A stretch of 64,000 nucleotides of DNA from Promethearchaeota archaeon (GTDB taxonomy: Archaea > Asgardarchaeota > Lokiarchaeia > Sigyniarchaeales > SOKP01). Within the stretch, counting starts at the first letter, position 1. The number at the start of each line of letters is the position of its first letter. Below, piece after piece: positions 9,723 through 19,459 of the stretch. The DNA lies in NCBI GenBank assembly GCA_029838195.1, contig JALGVJ010000001.1:62001-126000 (forward strand), given 5' to 3'. A program made the translations under genes and the position numbers. The notes below the pieces were generated by a model, which searched no databases, had not been told where the DNA came from, and saw nothing but the letters and a program-made list of their open reading frames with translations.

Positions 9723-10961
9723 TCAATTCAAACTTTTTACAAATATTATTGTGAGAATGAGCGTAATGGAAATTAAAACGCCGATAAAATAAAACGGAAG
9801 AAATAAATTTAACGTTCCTAAAAATGACAATACAATGGGTCCTATAGCCCCGCAAAAAAATCCTAATGAATTATTCAATCCAAACCCAGAACCCTTTAAA
9901 TTTGGATTCACGTGTTCAATCTTTTTGAGAAGATTCGTATTTCCCGCTGTTTCAAACATCCCTAAGCCGAGCGATGAAAATAATCCCGCAATTATAAATA
10001 GTAAAAAACTTAAAGTGAAAGAAACAACGATGAACAACAAACCAAAAGAAATGATTATAGCCTGACCAAGAATCATTATCTTTCTTGGGCCTAAAATGTC
10101 CACCAAGCGCCCCGTTACAATGACAAAAGAGATATAAATTAAAATCAAAACTAATAAGAGATAACTCGTCTCTATTTCATTCAACCCAAATTGGATTTGC
10201 ATGAGCCAAATTAAATACGCCACGATGCTTGAAAAAGTAAACCAACGAATGCAATTAATTAAGACAGCCATTTTGTATTGAAAATCTCTGATCAAATGCT
10301 TGAGTTCATTAGTATTCACGTGTAAGATGGAAGTTTCCTCTCCCCAAGCATTATTATTATTATTTTGAGTTGCAGTTTTTCCATGTTTTTCCTTTAAAAA
10401 AATTAAAATCAACAACCCTGAGATTGTCGCTAAGCATCCCGAAATGAGGAAAATATATCTGAAACCCAAATAATATGCGATGTAACCGCCGATCATCACG
10501 CCTCCGAAATAGCCCAGCGTAAAAGATATGGAAAAATAAGACATTCCCTTTCCTTTTTCTTCTTTCTCGTACAAATCAGCAACGATTGCCATTAGGATGG
10601 AAGTATATGCGCCTGCGCCTTGAATGGCACGAAATATGATGAATTGCAAGATGGATTGACTAAAATAGCAGAGAAACGTGCCCAAAGTGTATATAAAAAT
10701 TCCCATTAATACGATCTTTTTTTTTCCATATTTATCAGATAGTGCCGCCATGGGAAATTGAAATACACTCTGAGTTACGGAAAAGATCCCTATGACTAAT
10801 CCGTAAGAGATGAGAGTACCTGAAAGACTGATGATAAATCGAGGCAACCCTATTTCAATAACAGAAAGTCCAATGGAGCGAAAAAAATTTGAAAATAAAA
10901 TTACAAAAACCGTAATGCGTGCGAAAGCAGTATCTTTTCGTGCTTTTGACCCTCTTTCCAT
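9723..10961 (-). CDS. MFS transporter, DHA-type (tandem paralogue 1)
   Basis: This 412-residue protein has 12 predicted TM segments. It carries the loop 2-3 motif SDKYGKKKIVLMG and the TM4-TM5 segment FRAIQGAGAYTSIL, typical of drug:H+ antiporter-like MFS proteins. It is clearly paralogous to the next gene: long stretches such as SGTLISYGLVIGIF and GTFLCY are shared. The central loop holds a short Asn run (residues 201-205). The tandem pair suggests a local duplication with divergence. The substrate is unknown. Confidence 0.85.
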   Translation of the reverse strand: MERGSKARKDTAFARITVFVILFSNFFRSIGLSVIEIGLPRFIISLSGTLISYGLVIGIFSVTQSVFQFPMAALSDKYGKKKIVLMGIFIYTLGTFLCYFSQSILQFIIFRAIQGAGAYTSILMAIVADLYEKEEKGKGMSYFSISFTLGYFGGVMIGGYIAYYLGFRYIFLISGCLATISGLLILIFLKEKHGKTATQNNNNNAWGEETSILHVNTNELKHLIRDFQYKMAVLINCIRWFTFSSIVAYLIWLMQIQFGLNEIETSYLLLVLILIYISFVIVTGRLVDILGPRKIMILGQAIIISFGLLFIVVSFTLSFLLFIIAGLFSSLGLGMFETAGNTNLLKKIEHVNPNLKGSGFGLNNSLGFFCGAIGPIVLSFLGTLNLFLPFYFIGVLISITLILTIIFVKSLN

Positions 10962-11144
10962 TATTTTGGAAATTAAAGATTAAATTTAAATTTAATTTCT
11001 CGAATGAAGAGACCACTAATGTGGTTCCCCGCATTTGTAGTTTAGAAATTAAAGGATATATTTAATTAATAATTTTTTTTTAATATCGAAAGCAAATTAG
11101 AGAGAGGGTAATAGGTAAGAAAAAATATTTGGTATTCCTTTTTT

Positions 11145-12362
11145 TTAATCTTTCAATTTCAATGTAAAAATCATTGCCGGAATCATCATGATCATTATAA
11201 AATAATAAGGCAAGTAAATATCTATTTCCCCTAAAGCGCTCAAAATAATGGGGCCTAAAGCACTACAAAGAAATCCGATTGCATTTGCGAATCCTAATCC
11301 AGCTCCTTTCAAATCGGGGTTTTCTTCACTAATTTTTTGTAAAACGCATGTATTGCTTGCTGTTTGAATGATTCCAAAAAATAGGGCATTAAGCAAGCTA
11401 GCAATCATGAAAATAAATAGATCTTGAGTAAGGCTTACGAGAATAAATAAAAATCCAAACAGAATAATGGCGATTTGGCTTATTAATAGCATTTTTTTAG
11501 CACCGTGTTTATCCACGAATTTTCCCGCTATTAAGAGGAAAATCGTGTAAATGAGGACATTTATTATTAAAATATAACTTGTATCGATTGAATTGATTTT
11601 AAATTCTACTTGCAATACCCAAATGAGATAAGAAACAATAGCACCAAATAATAACCATCGCACGCAATTTATAAGAACGGCGAATTGATATTGGTTATTT
11701 TTTAATAAGAATTTTATTTCTTGAATTCTATTGTTCACTTTTGGCTTAATTAAAGATTGAATCTCTTGTTGATCTTCTTTAGTATTCATTGGTTTTAAAA
11801 AAATCACTAATAAAATAGCAGTTATAATCGCTAGGAGTCCCGTGATTAAAAAGATGCTTCTAAAACCCAAATAAAAAGCTACATAACCTCCAATAGCAGT
11901 TCCAGCAAAATATCCTAACGATATAGTCAGTGAATACAAAGCCATTCCCTTTCCTTGCTCATCCCTTTTGTACATGTCCCCAACTACTGCTTGCAAGATG
12001 GAACTATAAGCGCCTGCCCCTTGAATAGCTCTATAAATCAATAATTCTAAAATACTATTAGCTATATAACATAGAAACGTGCCTGCTATGTAAATTAATA
12101 ATCCAATTAATACCATGGTTCTTCTCCCATACTTATCACTCAAGGAAGAAAAAGGGAATTGAAAAAGGGATTGCGTGATATTAAAAATACCTATGACCAA
12201 TCCGTATGAAATCAAGGTTCCTGACAAATCAAGAACAAACTGTGGGAGTCCAATTTGAATAATAGACACTCCGATATATCGGGTTAAATTTGCCGTTAAA
12301 ACAACGAATAATAACACCTTGCTTCTAACCTCAATTTCAAGATCCTTGATCTTTGTTTCCAT
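11145..12362 (-). CDS. MFS transporter, DHA-type (tandem paralogue 2)
   Basis: This 405-residue protein is collinear with the protein encoded at 9723-10961. It has the same SDKYGRRTMVLIG loop and the YRAIQGAGAYSSIL motif. About 180 bp separate the two same-strand genes and promoter-like A/T tracts lie between, so they may be transcribed separately. The central loop differs (lysine/glutamine-rich rather than the Asn run). It is likely an exporter or a metabolite carrier. Confidence 0.85.
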   Translation of the reverse strand: METKIKDLEIEVRSKVLLFVVLTANLTRYIGVSIIQIGLPQFVLDLSGTLISYGLVIGIFNITQSLFQFPFSSLSDKYGRRTMVLIGLLIYIAGTFLCYIANSILELLIYRAIQGAGAYSSILQAVVGDMYKRDEQGKGMALYSLTISLGYFAGTAIGGYVAFYLGFRSIFLITGLLAIITAILLVIFLKPMNTKEDQQEIQSLIKPKVNNRIQEIKFLLKNNQYQFAVLINCVRWLLFGAIVSYLIWVLQVEFKINSIDTSYILIINVLIYTIFLLIAGKFVDKHGAKKMLLISQIAIILFGFLFILVSLTQDLFIFMIASLLNALFFGIIQTASNTCVLQKISEENPDLKGAGLGFANAIGFLCSALGPIILSALGEIDIYLPYYFIMIMMIPAMIFTLKLKD

Positions 12363-12650
12363 GGTATTTAAAAAATAAGATTTTTCATGTAATATAATTT
12401 AATTTATCTCGAAAGGTTTAAAAAATTTTCAAATAAAGGGAAGCATGTTTATTAATTGAACTTTTTTATTCACGTGAATAATACACATTGGCGAATAATA
12501 CGCATGAGCTTCTCAAAACAATTTTATTTTCATGAAAAAAGAGATGGATTTAAATGTTTAACAATTTATCACGAATAAATAAAATGCTATACGAAAAATT
12601 AATGAATTGTTTGAAAAAATTAATATTAAGAATTACCATTTAATGATCTC

Positions 12651-13790
12651 ATGACGTTTAAACCTAAGATCTATTTCACTTCTAATGTATTTTCACCCGA
12701 GCAGATTGGCTCTAATGAAAAAATCAGCCCGGAAATTAGGAAAAAAATATCGTATTTATGGCAAGAGTTAAATGAAATTGCGGAACTCAAGGTTTTCGAT
12801 GGACGGTTTCCCACGAATGAACAATTGAAAAGCGAATTTAAAGAGTTTCGGCCAAATTTCATAGGTTGTCATTTAAGTCATCCGATCACGTTAGAAATGA
12901 TTAAAAATTTGGAACTTTACGCCATTTGCACTTCTACGGCAGGGTTTAACCATATAGAACGATCGAAGATAGATGATATTCTCCTTACCCATACGCCAGG
13001 AGTGTTACACAAAACGGTGGCAGATTACACCATAGCGGTGATCATGGCGAACTTAAGAAATTTAATAGATCTTCATCAATATGTATGGGATGGCCACTGG
13101 ACTCCTAGAGATAAATGGGATTTGGACCAAAGTTTATGCTCCACCATTGATAAAAAGATTGTAGGAATTGTAGGGTTAGGTGAGATTGGAAAGGAATTAG
13201 TAAAGAGATTATATCCTTGGGGCTTACGCATTCTTTATTATGATATTCAACAGCAGAAAGATTTTGAAAGAGAGTTTCCAAATATCGAGTTTAAAGAAAA
13301 TTTGGAAGATATCTTTAAACAAGCAGATATCGTGAGCATTCATGTTCCCTTGAACAAGCATACGGAGAAAATGGTGAACCGAAACCTTCTAATGCTCATG
13401 AAAAAGGATGCCCTTTTAGTAAATACTGCTCGAGGACCGATTGTTGATATGGAAGCGTTGTTAGATTTATTAGAAAAAAAAGAAATACAAGTAAATATCT
13501 CATTTGATGTTTTTCCAATTGAACCGATTGATGAAAATACCTTAATACGGCTGAAAAACATAAAAAAAGAGCGTCCAGAAATTCGAATGGTATTAATTCC
13601 TCATAATGCCTCAGCGGATGCCGACACAAGAGGAAAAATGGACGTTATTTTCTTAGAAGATTTAATCAATCTGGCAAGATCAAAAAAATTGGAAGATTTA
13701 GAACGAGTTCATCTCATTCCGCAACATCGAAGAGAGCTTAAAGAAAGAAAATGGAAAATAGAAGAATATTGGAAAAAATGCTCTCAATAA
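12651..13790 (+). CDS. D-isomer-specific 2-hydroxyacid dehydrogenase
   Basis: The 379 residues carry the NAD-binding motif GIVGLGEIGKELV (GxGxxG), followed by an acidic D that favours NADH (YYDIQ). The catalytic elements are present: Arg in NTARGPIVD, a Glu in the VFPIEP segment and the catalytic His in IPHNASADAD. The N-terminus (KPKIYFTSNVFSPEQIG) is the flavodoxin-like catalytic domain. Members include glycerate, lactate, formate and phosphoglycerate dehydrogenases; no ACT domain is present, so SerA is less likely. Substrate not assigned. Confidence 0.9.
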   Translation: MTFKPKIYFTSNVFSPEQIGSNEKISPEIRKKISYLWQELNEIAELKVFDGRFPTNEQLKSEFKEFRPNFIGCHLSHPITLEMIKNLELYAICTSTAGFNHIERSKIDDILLTHTPGVLHKTVADYTIAVIMANLRNLIDLHQYVWDGHWTPRDKWDLDQSLCSTIDKKIVGIVGLGEIGKELVKRLYPWGLRILYYDIQQQKDFEREFPNIEFKENLEDIFKQADIVSIHVPLNKHTEKMVNRNLLMLMKKDALLVNTARGPIVDMEALLDLLEKKEIQVNISFDVFPIEPIDENTLIRLKNIKKERPEIRMVLIPHNASADADTRGKMDVIFLEDLINLARSKKLEDLERVHLIPQHRRELKERKWKIEEYWKKCSQ

Positions 13791-13994
13791 ATAAGATTGA
13801 TCTTGCTAAGATTTTATTAATGATTATTAATCTCTTTATAATAACGAATTAAAGAACTTATTGGTATTCCTACAATGAAAATTTAAAAAAAAAAGTCAAG
13901 TATAATTTTTATTTAAATTGGATATTAATCAAAAGCCTAATTCTCCTTTTTATTATATAAAAATTCATTGCCAATAACTAAGTGTTAGAAAAAG

Positions 13995-14855
13995 CTATGT
14001 CCCATTTAACATGTTTTTAGGTAAAAGCGTGATTTGCTTACATTCTGAGCTAATGAAATGATTAAATAAATGCTCATATCCTAAAATTTGTTTATTGGTG
14101 CCGTTTTCAAGCCAGATTCCCGAGGTATATTCGGGGGCTTCTCTTACTTGATCCAAGGTGGTAAGTAAGAAATCATTATCCGTTATTAACAATCCGAATG
14201 GGATCACATTCACGCCCGCAATTGAATGAATAGAAATGTTTAATTTTAATAACTTTTTTATTTCTTCTTTCAAGGAATTCCTGTATTTTAATGCGATAAT
14301 GATTTGCAAATTATTATTGGAAAATTTTTTGTTCCATAAGTCCTTTAAAATCCAACTATTTCCCTCCACTTCCTCCATTAATAAATCAGGAGTAATGATA
14401 AAGTAGATTCTCTTCTTCGATTTTTTAATGAGTTCTCTCATTTTTTTTCTGATTTTCTCTTTCGAGGAAATACTCCATACTCTCGGCTCTTCTTTCTCAT
14501 TTTCAACGCTCAATTCTTTAATTGAACGTTCGATTTGGATGGTATATTCTATCTTCTGTTTATATTTTTCCCGAAGACTTTTAAAAATGCGCTCAATTGG
14601 GATAATTTTATAAGTGGCACCTCTTTTTACGGGCTCTTTTTGGATATAACCCTTATCCATTAAACGGTTTAAAGAATCATAAACGCGAGCCCGATCCACA
14701 TCAGAATATTTTGCAATATCTGCTGGGCTTAAAATTTTATACTTGCATAACGTTAACAGAACTTTAGCATCGTTCTTGGTAAATCCCAATTTCTTCAAAA
14801 AATGCTCAATTTCCTCCTCAGATAAAATAGTTTCTTGAACCAATGCTAAAAACAC
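13995..14855 (-). CDS. TrmB-family transcriptional regulator
   Basis: The 286 residues begin with a winged helix-turn-helix (FLKKLGFTKNDAKVLLTLCK, then SPADIAKYSDVDRARVYDSL). This is the standard TrmB opening. A coiled stretch and a C-terminal effector domain related to the phospholipase-D-like fold of TrmB follow (IYFIITPDLLMEEVE and onward). TrmB proteins sense sugars and control transport and metabolism in archaea. A GTG start at 14855 is chosen because it gives the full N-terminus. It may regulate the neighbouring transporters; this is inferred. Confidence 0.82.
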   Translation of the reverse strand: MFLALVQETILSEEEIEHFLKKLGFTKNDAKVLLTLCKYKILSPADIAKYSDVDRARVYDSLNRLMDKGYIQKEPVKRGATYKIIPIERIFKSLREKYKQKIEYTIQIERSIKELSVENEKEEPRVWSISSKEKIRKKMRELIKKSKKRIYFIITPDLLMEEVEGNSWILKDLWNKKFSNNNLQIIIALKYRNSLKEEIKKLLKLNISIHSIAGVNVIPFGLLITDNDFLLTTLDQVREAPEYTSGIWLENGTNKQILGYEHLFNHFISSECKQITLLPKNMLNGT

Positions 14856-15987
14856 TCGATAATTAATTTATTTCATTTAAACTTTAAACCCAAACTTTTC
14901 CTTTTTATTCAAAATTGATCTTTTCCTGTTGTTCTATTAAAAGAGATTAAAATAAATGTTATTTTATAATTGTAATGAAGGATATTCTTAAAAAATCCAT
15001 ATAACTTTTCTTATTTAAATAAAAGATTTTTTAACAATAAATTTTTTGTTCATGAAAAATAAATAAAAAGTTCGAAATTCAACATTGAATTTATCTGCTC
15101 TCTCTCAAAATTATGTGAAAGATTTCCAACGGGCCAATTGATGAAAACATGAAAAAATTGGAGATATTTAATGTTTTCTCTGTATTTTACTCATAAACGC
15201 GTGCTCATGGAAGGAAGATGAAGATTCTATCACTTTCTTCTTTTTATAAACTTGGAATTAAGAGGAAATCAAAACTTATTTTTATTTCTCGAATTTGAAC
15301 CTCATGATAGAAAAAATAGGAATATCCTCAATGAATATTTATCTGATATATTAAAACGTTAAAACAACCACCTTTTTATTTTTTTTAAATTTAAAATATT
15401 GAGAATTTTTCAATTTAGAAGAAAAGAAACCACAAATATGATCATTATGAAATTAAAGATTTATTACATTTTCCCATGAAAAATACATCAGTTTCAATTC
15501 AGATTAAAAAAGATTAAAAAAAAACAAATTTAAAAGAATGAAAAACGATATTTTAATGATTGGAAAAAATACTTTTCAACATGTAAAATTTCGTATTACT
15601 CTTGAGAATATATTTTGACTCTTTAAAAAAAAATTAAAATTTTTTTTTTTCATGAAAAACATGCTGAAATATAAAATAACTAAAATAAATTGTTTTTTCA
15701 TGCTAAAAACTCATCTATATTTATTAGAACATTTATATAGAGTTAAATTATAATTCGATTATATTCTCAGTCTTGATGAAATAAAATATATTTTTTTATT
15801 TTGTCGGAAAAATTAAGATCCAATTATTATAACGATCTGAATATCGAAAGTTCCGATTTCTCATGTAAGATTGATATGGAAATGAAATCGAAACATAACA
15901 TTTAAATAAGAGTAATGTCCATTATTATATAAAAGTAATTGAATTAAAAATAATTTTTAAATTACAAAATTAGTGGAGGAATAAAAA
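14856..15987. other. 1.1 kb gene-free AT-rich interval upstream of the histone gene
   Basis: No ORF longer than about 20 codons with a convincing start is visible on either strand, and there is no tRNA-like T-loop sequence. Long A and T runs dominate. It holds the divergent upstream regions of the TrmB and histone genes. The last 90 bp contain TATA-like boxes. An unrecognised ncRNA or origin cannot be excluded, but I see no direct sign of either. Confidence 0.5.
15901..15979 (+). promoter_or_regulatory. Histone promoter elements and Shine-Dalgarno site
   Basis: Two TATA-like boxes are visible: TTTAAATA at 15901-15908 and TTATATAAA at 15925-15933. The second leaves a leader of about 30 nt. 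A strong GGAGG at 15975-15979 sits 8 nt before the ATG, among the best ribosome-binding sites in the window. This fits an abundant product. Confidence 0.55.
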
Positions 15988-16236
15988 ATGGCAAAAAAAA
16001 AACCAGCTAAAAAAGCGCCGGCTAAAAAAGCCGAAACCTATATTGCTAAAGCCCCTATTCGGCGATTAATGAAAAAAGAAGGTGCGGATTTAGTAGCTGC
16101 AGAAGCACTTGATAAATTAATTAACTTTTTAGAATCAAAAGCAGCTGACGTCACGAAAGAAGCAATAAAAATCTGTAAAGCAGATAAGCGAAAAAGGGTC
16201 ACGGCTACTGATATTCGAAAGGCTGCTCAAGCATGA
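15988..16236 (+). CDS. Archaeal histone with lysine-rich N-terminal tail
   Basis: The 82-residue protein has a histone fold from about residue 20 to the end. It contains APIRRLMKKEGADLVAAEAL (helix 1 and start of helix 2), then the long helix 2, and RKRVTATDIRKAAQA (loop 2 and helix 3), a near-perfect archaeal HMf-like core. Classical archaeal histones of 66-69 residues start at the core. This one has a 15-residue tail of Ala, Pro and seven Lys before it, resembling eukaryotic H3/H4 tails in composition. It should package DNA as dimers or longer multimers. Single gene, strong ribosome-binding site. Confidence 0.96.
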   Translation: MAKKKPAKKAPAKKAETYIAKAPIRRLMKKEGADLVAAEALDKLINFLESKAADVTKEAIKICKADKRKRVTATDIRKAAQA

Positions 16237-16391
16237 ACATTAGGAAGTAATAATTAATTCTCTTTTTTTTCTGATTTCTATTCTCCTTGTTTTTCGAGAT
16301 TTTTGAATTTCTTCTTAAAGTAATATATTTTCTTCTTTTTAAGTGCATGATTTTTAGTAAAAAAAAGTTTGAAGCCAGAATAACCCGGATA

Positions 16392-16925
16392 TTAAAAATT
16401 AGTGAAGAATTCGGGTGTTAAATAGTCATGTATTTTACTTTCTACTTTTTTCTTAACATTTTCTAATCCTTCAGGTACAACCCTAGCTTTTCCAATAATA
16501 TCAATATACCCTAATTCACTTTTATAGCGAGGCACGAAATGAAAATGTAGATGATCAATACTAGCGCCGGCACATTTTCCTTGGTTCATGCCAAGATTAT
16601 ACCCTTGAGGGCTGTACAAATCATTCAATAATAATTGTAATCCTTGTACTGCCCGAAAGCAATGATGTATTTCTTCTCTTGTAAGATCAAGAAATTTAGT
16701 AACATGGCGCGCGGGAATTACCATCATGTGGGCAGGATTATAGGGATAGAGGTTTAATACAATAAAAATTAGCTTATCTTGGTATACCTTTAAGGATTTT
16801 ACTCGGTCATCATCATCTCTTATAGCGCATAAGATACAGGCCACCTTTGGTCGTGCTTTTCCTTGGACATATTCCAGCTTACCTATTGCTCGCAACCACT
16901 TTTGAAACATGAGACGGTAAGGCAT
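16392..16925 (-). CDS. HIT-family nucleotide hydrolase/transferase
   Basis: This 177-residue protein has the histidine triad HLHFHF, with H125, H127 and H129 in the HxHxHxx pattern. Upstream is the HIT core NLYPYNPAHMMVIPARHV. A CxxC pair at C30/C33 probably binds zinc, as in Fhit-related archaeal and GalT-like members. Likely activity is hydrolysis of Ap4A-type dinucleotides or AMP-conjugates. Start ATG 16925 leaves 15 bp to the upstream gene on the same strand, so the two are probably cotranscribed. Confidence 0.9.
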   Translation of the reverse strand: MPYRLMFQKWLRAIGKLEYVQGKARPKVACILCAIRDDDDRVKSLKVYQDKLIFIVLNLYPYNPAHMMVIPARHVTKFLDLTREEIHHCFRAVQGLQLLLNDLYSPQGYNLGMNQGKCAGASIDHLHFHFVPRYKSELGYIDIIGKARVVPEGLENVKKKVESKIHDYLTPEFFTNF

Positions 16926-16940
16926 TAATGTTAATTTAAG

Positions 16941-17486
16941 TTAAATATATAAGGAATAATCTAAACTGGAAGAAAAACCTTTAGCTTTTTTAATCTCTTG
17001 CTGATTTTCAGAGCTTAAAAACATCTCGGTAAACAAGACATTACTGAAAATATAACAATTATAGATTTTTTTAATACATTTATGAAGCTTAATTTTTAAT
17101 GTATTTAGATCGCTTGCGTGCCAATACAATTTTTCGTTGATTTCATACCTCATCTCTTTAGGGGAAATGGCATAAAAGACATCTTTTAAAAGAAAATATT
17201 TTCGTAATTCCAAAAAATACAACATTTTTGCTTCCTCGCTAATCGAGTTAAGAAAGATAACATGTTCCTTAGAAAATTGAACAGCAAAACTCATGATGAG
17301 ATAATCTTTTCCTGTAGGCTTATAAATTACAAAAGTTTTTTCTTTGATACGGTCTTCCGTGTTTATTTTGGGCGGATATTTGAAATTAATTATAAAATCT
17401 AATTCGGGTTCTTTTTTAATCTCATGGTTCAAGTTTTCTTCGTTTAGAAACCTAATAATACATTCTTTAATATCAATATTTTCCAA
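16941..17486 (-). CDS. Uncharacterised protein (possibly DUF2299-like)
   Basis: The 181 residues have no recognised catalytic motif. The pattern of a short helix, then FIINFKYPP and FVIYKPTGKDYLIMSFAVQF strands, then long helices, resembles archaeal DUF2299/secretion-chaperone-like folds. This is an impression, not a match. It is probably the first gene of a two-gene unit with the HIT protein, 15 bp downstream. Confidence 0.55.
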   Translation of the reverse strand: MENIDIKECIIRFLNEENLNHEIKKEPELDFIINFKYPPKINTEDRIKEKTFVIYKPTGKDYLIMSFAVQFSKEHVIFLNSISEEAKMLYFLELRKYFLLKDVFYAISPKEMRYEINEKLYWHASDLNTLKIKLHKCIKKIYNCYIFSNVLFTEMFLSSENQQEIKKAKGFSSSLDYSLYI

Positions 17487-17788
17487 TCAATACCACTTGC
17501 CTTTATTATTATTAAATTCACTATAGACCCTTTCCGATCAAAAAAGAAAGAATGCTATTAAATGCTTGGTTTACCTTGGTATTCAATTTTGTCCTTTTTC
17601 CCATTAAACTAACTTCATCCAGATATAGCATTAAAATTAAGAAAAAAATGAGGATTATTTAGGGAAAATTTTTCATTGGGGTAAATGGTCTTATCTCGCT
17701 TCGGAATTCATGTATTAATATTAAATTTCTCCGTATTCCTTTATTGAAACGCCGAGATAATTAAAATAAGAAGGGAAATCCTTATTTA
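17487..17788. other. Gene-free interval
   Basis: 302 bp between two minus-strand genes. No ORF, hairpin or RNA gene is evident. It presumably carries the 3' end and terminator of the upstream unit and no more. Confidence 0.5.
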
Positions 17789-18061
17789 TTATTGTTCCCC
17801 GTGGGCCTCATTATCAATAATTACCTCATCGACACTATGAAGCGCACAATTATTCTCCTCTAATGTTTTTTTAATTTCATCAAGAGATATATCCCCTGTG
17901 CCTTTAATCGTAATATAGACGGAAGTGGTAACATTATCAATCTCATCGACTTTTATATGAACATACTTGACGCCGTTAAGTTTTTCTAAAGTTCGTGCAA
18001 GTAAATCATTATTTGGGTCATGAGGTTTGAGAACATCCAAAGCGTAAGTAATTCTTGTCAT
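17789..18061 (-). CDS. DUF211 family protein
   Basis: The 90-residue protein follows the archaeal DUF211 pattern: RITYALDVLKPHDPNNDLLA, then a strand with VKYVHIKVDEID, then VYITIKGTGDISLDEIKKTL and a final CALHSVDEVIID. The family has a ferredoxin-like fold and is known structurally as a small oligomeric protein that may bind metal; the function is unknown. ATG 18061 follows a short purine-rich stretch. It stands alone. Confidence 0.88.
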   Translation of the reverse strand: MTRITYALDVLKPHDPNNDLLARTLEKLNGVKYVHIKVDEIDNVTTSVYITIKGTGDISLDEIKKTLEENNCALHSVDEVIIDNEAHGEQ

Positions 18062-18192
18062 CCTTTTTATACTATCTCCTCAATTTTCAATTTTTTTGGA
18101 TTTAATTTCTCATTATTTTATATTTTTCGTCATGCTGTAATAATGATACTATTATTTTTAGTATTTTTCTATATAAATTTTTTTCGTCAATA

Positions 18193-18885
18193 TTAAAGTA
18201 GGGATTTTATAGCTTCTATTAATTTTGAAGGGAGCTTCGTTTCTTGAATTATGAAATCAGCTTTATCTATCATGTCTTTGCTCCAATTTTTAGAAATCTT
18301 GGTGAGAATGAGGATGGAATGAGCACCCAATTCTAATGCTCCTTGAATATCTCGATCGGAATCTCCAATTACCACGACTTCTTGAGGAGAAACCCCAAGT
18401 CTTTCACAAATTAGGTTTAGATGATCGGGATGGGGTTTAGGATTATTAACATTATCGCGACCAATTATTAAATCAAAAAAATCAATAATATTGGCTATTT
18501 GTAAAGATAGTTCCGCATTTTTTTGCGTATTATACGTATAAATTGCTTGCCTTAAATGATGGGCTTTAGCAAATTTCAAAACTTCTTGCATTCCATCAAT
18601 GACTTTTGCTTGAAGCGCAGCTTCACGTTCTACCTCTTGAACGGCCTCATCTACTTCTTTAAGAATTTTAGAAACTTCTTCGGGCTCTCTTTTAGTTTTT
18701 TCAAAAAAGAGTCTTGCCTCCCTAATATTATCTAAGATACTGAATTTCACTGTAAGAATCTCTCGTGGAACACCACTTTTTTTCAAGAGTTCAATTGCAT
18801 TACGTCGAGCCCGTAAAAAATCGATTTTAAAATGGATTAATGTACCGTCAAGATCCCATACGATAGCTTTTATCGGTTTTTTCAT
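18193..18885 (-). CDS. HAD-superfamily hydrolase (phosphoglycolate phosphatase-like)
   Basis: Motif I DLDGT (D11, D13) holds the nucleophile and acid/base. The Lys of motif III is at about K150 (NNPKPHPD) and motif IV GDSDRD is at 174-179. A helical cap of about 80 residues (type C1) sits between motifs I and II. Length 230 fits small-molecule phosphatases. The start lies 1 nt after the thpR stop, so the two are cotranscribed. Substrate unknown. Confidence 0.9.
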   Translation of the reverse strand: MKKPIKAIVWDLDGTLIHFKIDFLRARRNAIELLKKSGVPREILTVKFSILDNIREARLFFEKTKREPEEVSKILKEVDEAVQEVEREAALQAKVIDGMQEVLKFAKAHHLRQAIYTYNTQKNAELSLQIANIIDFFDLIIGRDNVNNPKPHPDHLNLICERLGVSPQEVVVIGDSDRDIQGALELGAHSILILTKISKNWSKDMIDKADFIIQETKLPSKLIEAIKSLL

Positions 18886-18886
18886 T

Positions 18887-19459
18887 TTAAAATACCAATG
18901 TACTATAAATTGGCCCTTTTGGTGTTAGAACTGACTTCTTTAATTTTATTGTATCTACGTGGAAGTGTCCAAATTCCTTTTCCTTGTTTTCAGAAATAAT
19001 CATCTTAAATTTTTCAAATGTTCCATGGTTTACTTTCTTTCTATTTAACCGTCCAATTGTTAAATGAGGATTAAATTCGCCTCTTTTATCTTTTTCAAGA
19101 TTAAATTTTCTTTTTAATAAATCCTCAACACGAGTTTTTATTGATTGTAAAAAGGAAATATCTCCGATGAGTTTAACCCAAATAACAGAATAATTTCTAA
19201 ATTGTCCCGTACCTTTGAGATAATATTCACGCGTTATTCCTTGAAAGATTTTTTCATTTATTTCTTCCTTTAATACGTTATATATCTTGGGGGCTAAGGA
19301 ATCTGGTATGTTTCCTAAAAATTTAATAGTCATGTGTAAATTTTCTGGTTCCACTAATTTGATACCTGGTTGAATATTCTTTAAAATTTTACCAAACTCC
19401 TGGATATTCTTTCTTGTTTCTTCTTCCTCCAAATCAATGGCTATAAAGGATCGAATCAT
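18887..19459 (-). CDS. thpR: RNA 2',3'-cyclic phosphodiesterase
   Basis: This 190-residue member of the 2H phosphoesterase family has both HxT/S motifs: HMTIKF (H42) and HLTIGRL (H132). The spacing of 90 residues is typical of ThpR/LigT. It hydrolyses 2',3'-cyclic phosphate ends of RNA and was first seen as a tRNA-splicing 2'-5' ligase in bacteria. N-terminus MIRSFIAIDLEEE is the family start. It is first in a two-gene unit with the HAD phosphatase, hinting at processing of phosphorylated RNA ends or nucleotides (inference). Confidence 0.93.
   Translation of the reverse strand: MIRSFIAIDLEEEETRKNIQEFGKILKNIQPGIKLVEPENLHMTIKFLGNIPDSLAPKIYNVLKEEINEKIFQGITREYYLKGTGQFRNYSVIWVKLIGDISFLQSIKTRVEDLLKRKFNLEKDKRGEFNPHLTIGRLNRKKVNHGTFEKFKMIISENKEKEFGHFHVDTIKLKKSVLTPKGPIYSTLVF

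Noticed and set aside
14856..15987. Replication origin in the 1.1-kb gene-free region
   Set aside because: No ORB-like repeats or Cdc6/Orc gene nearby; AT-richness alone is not evidence here.
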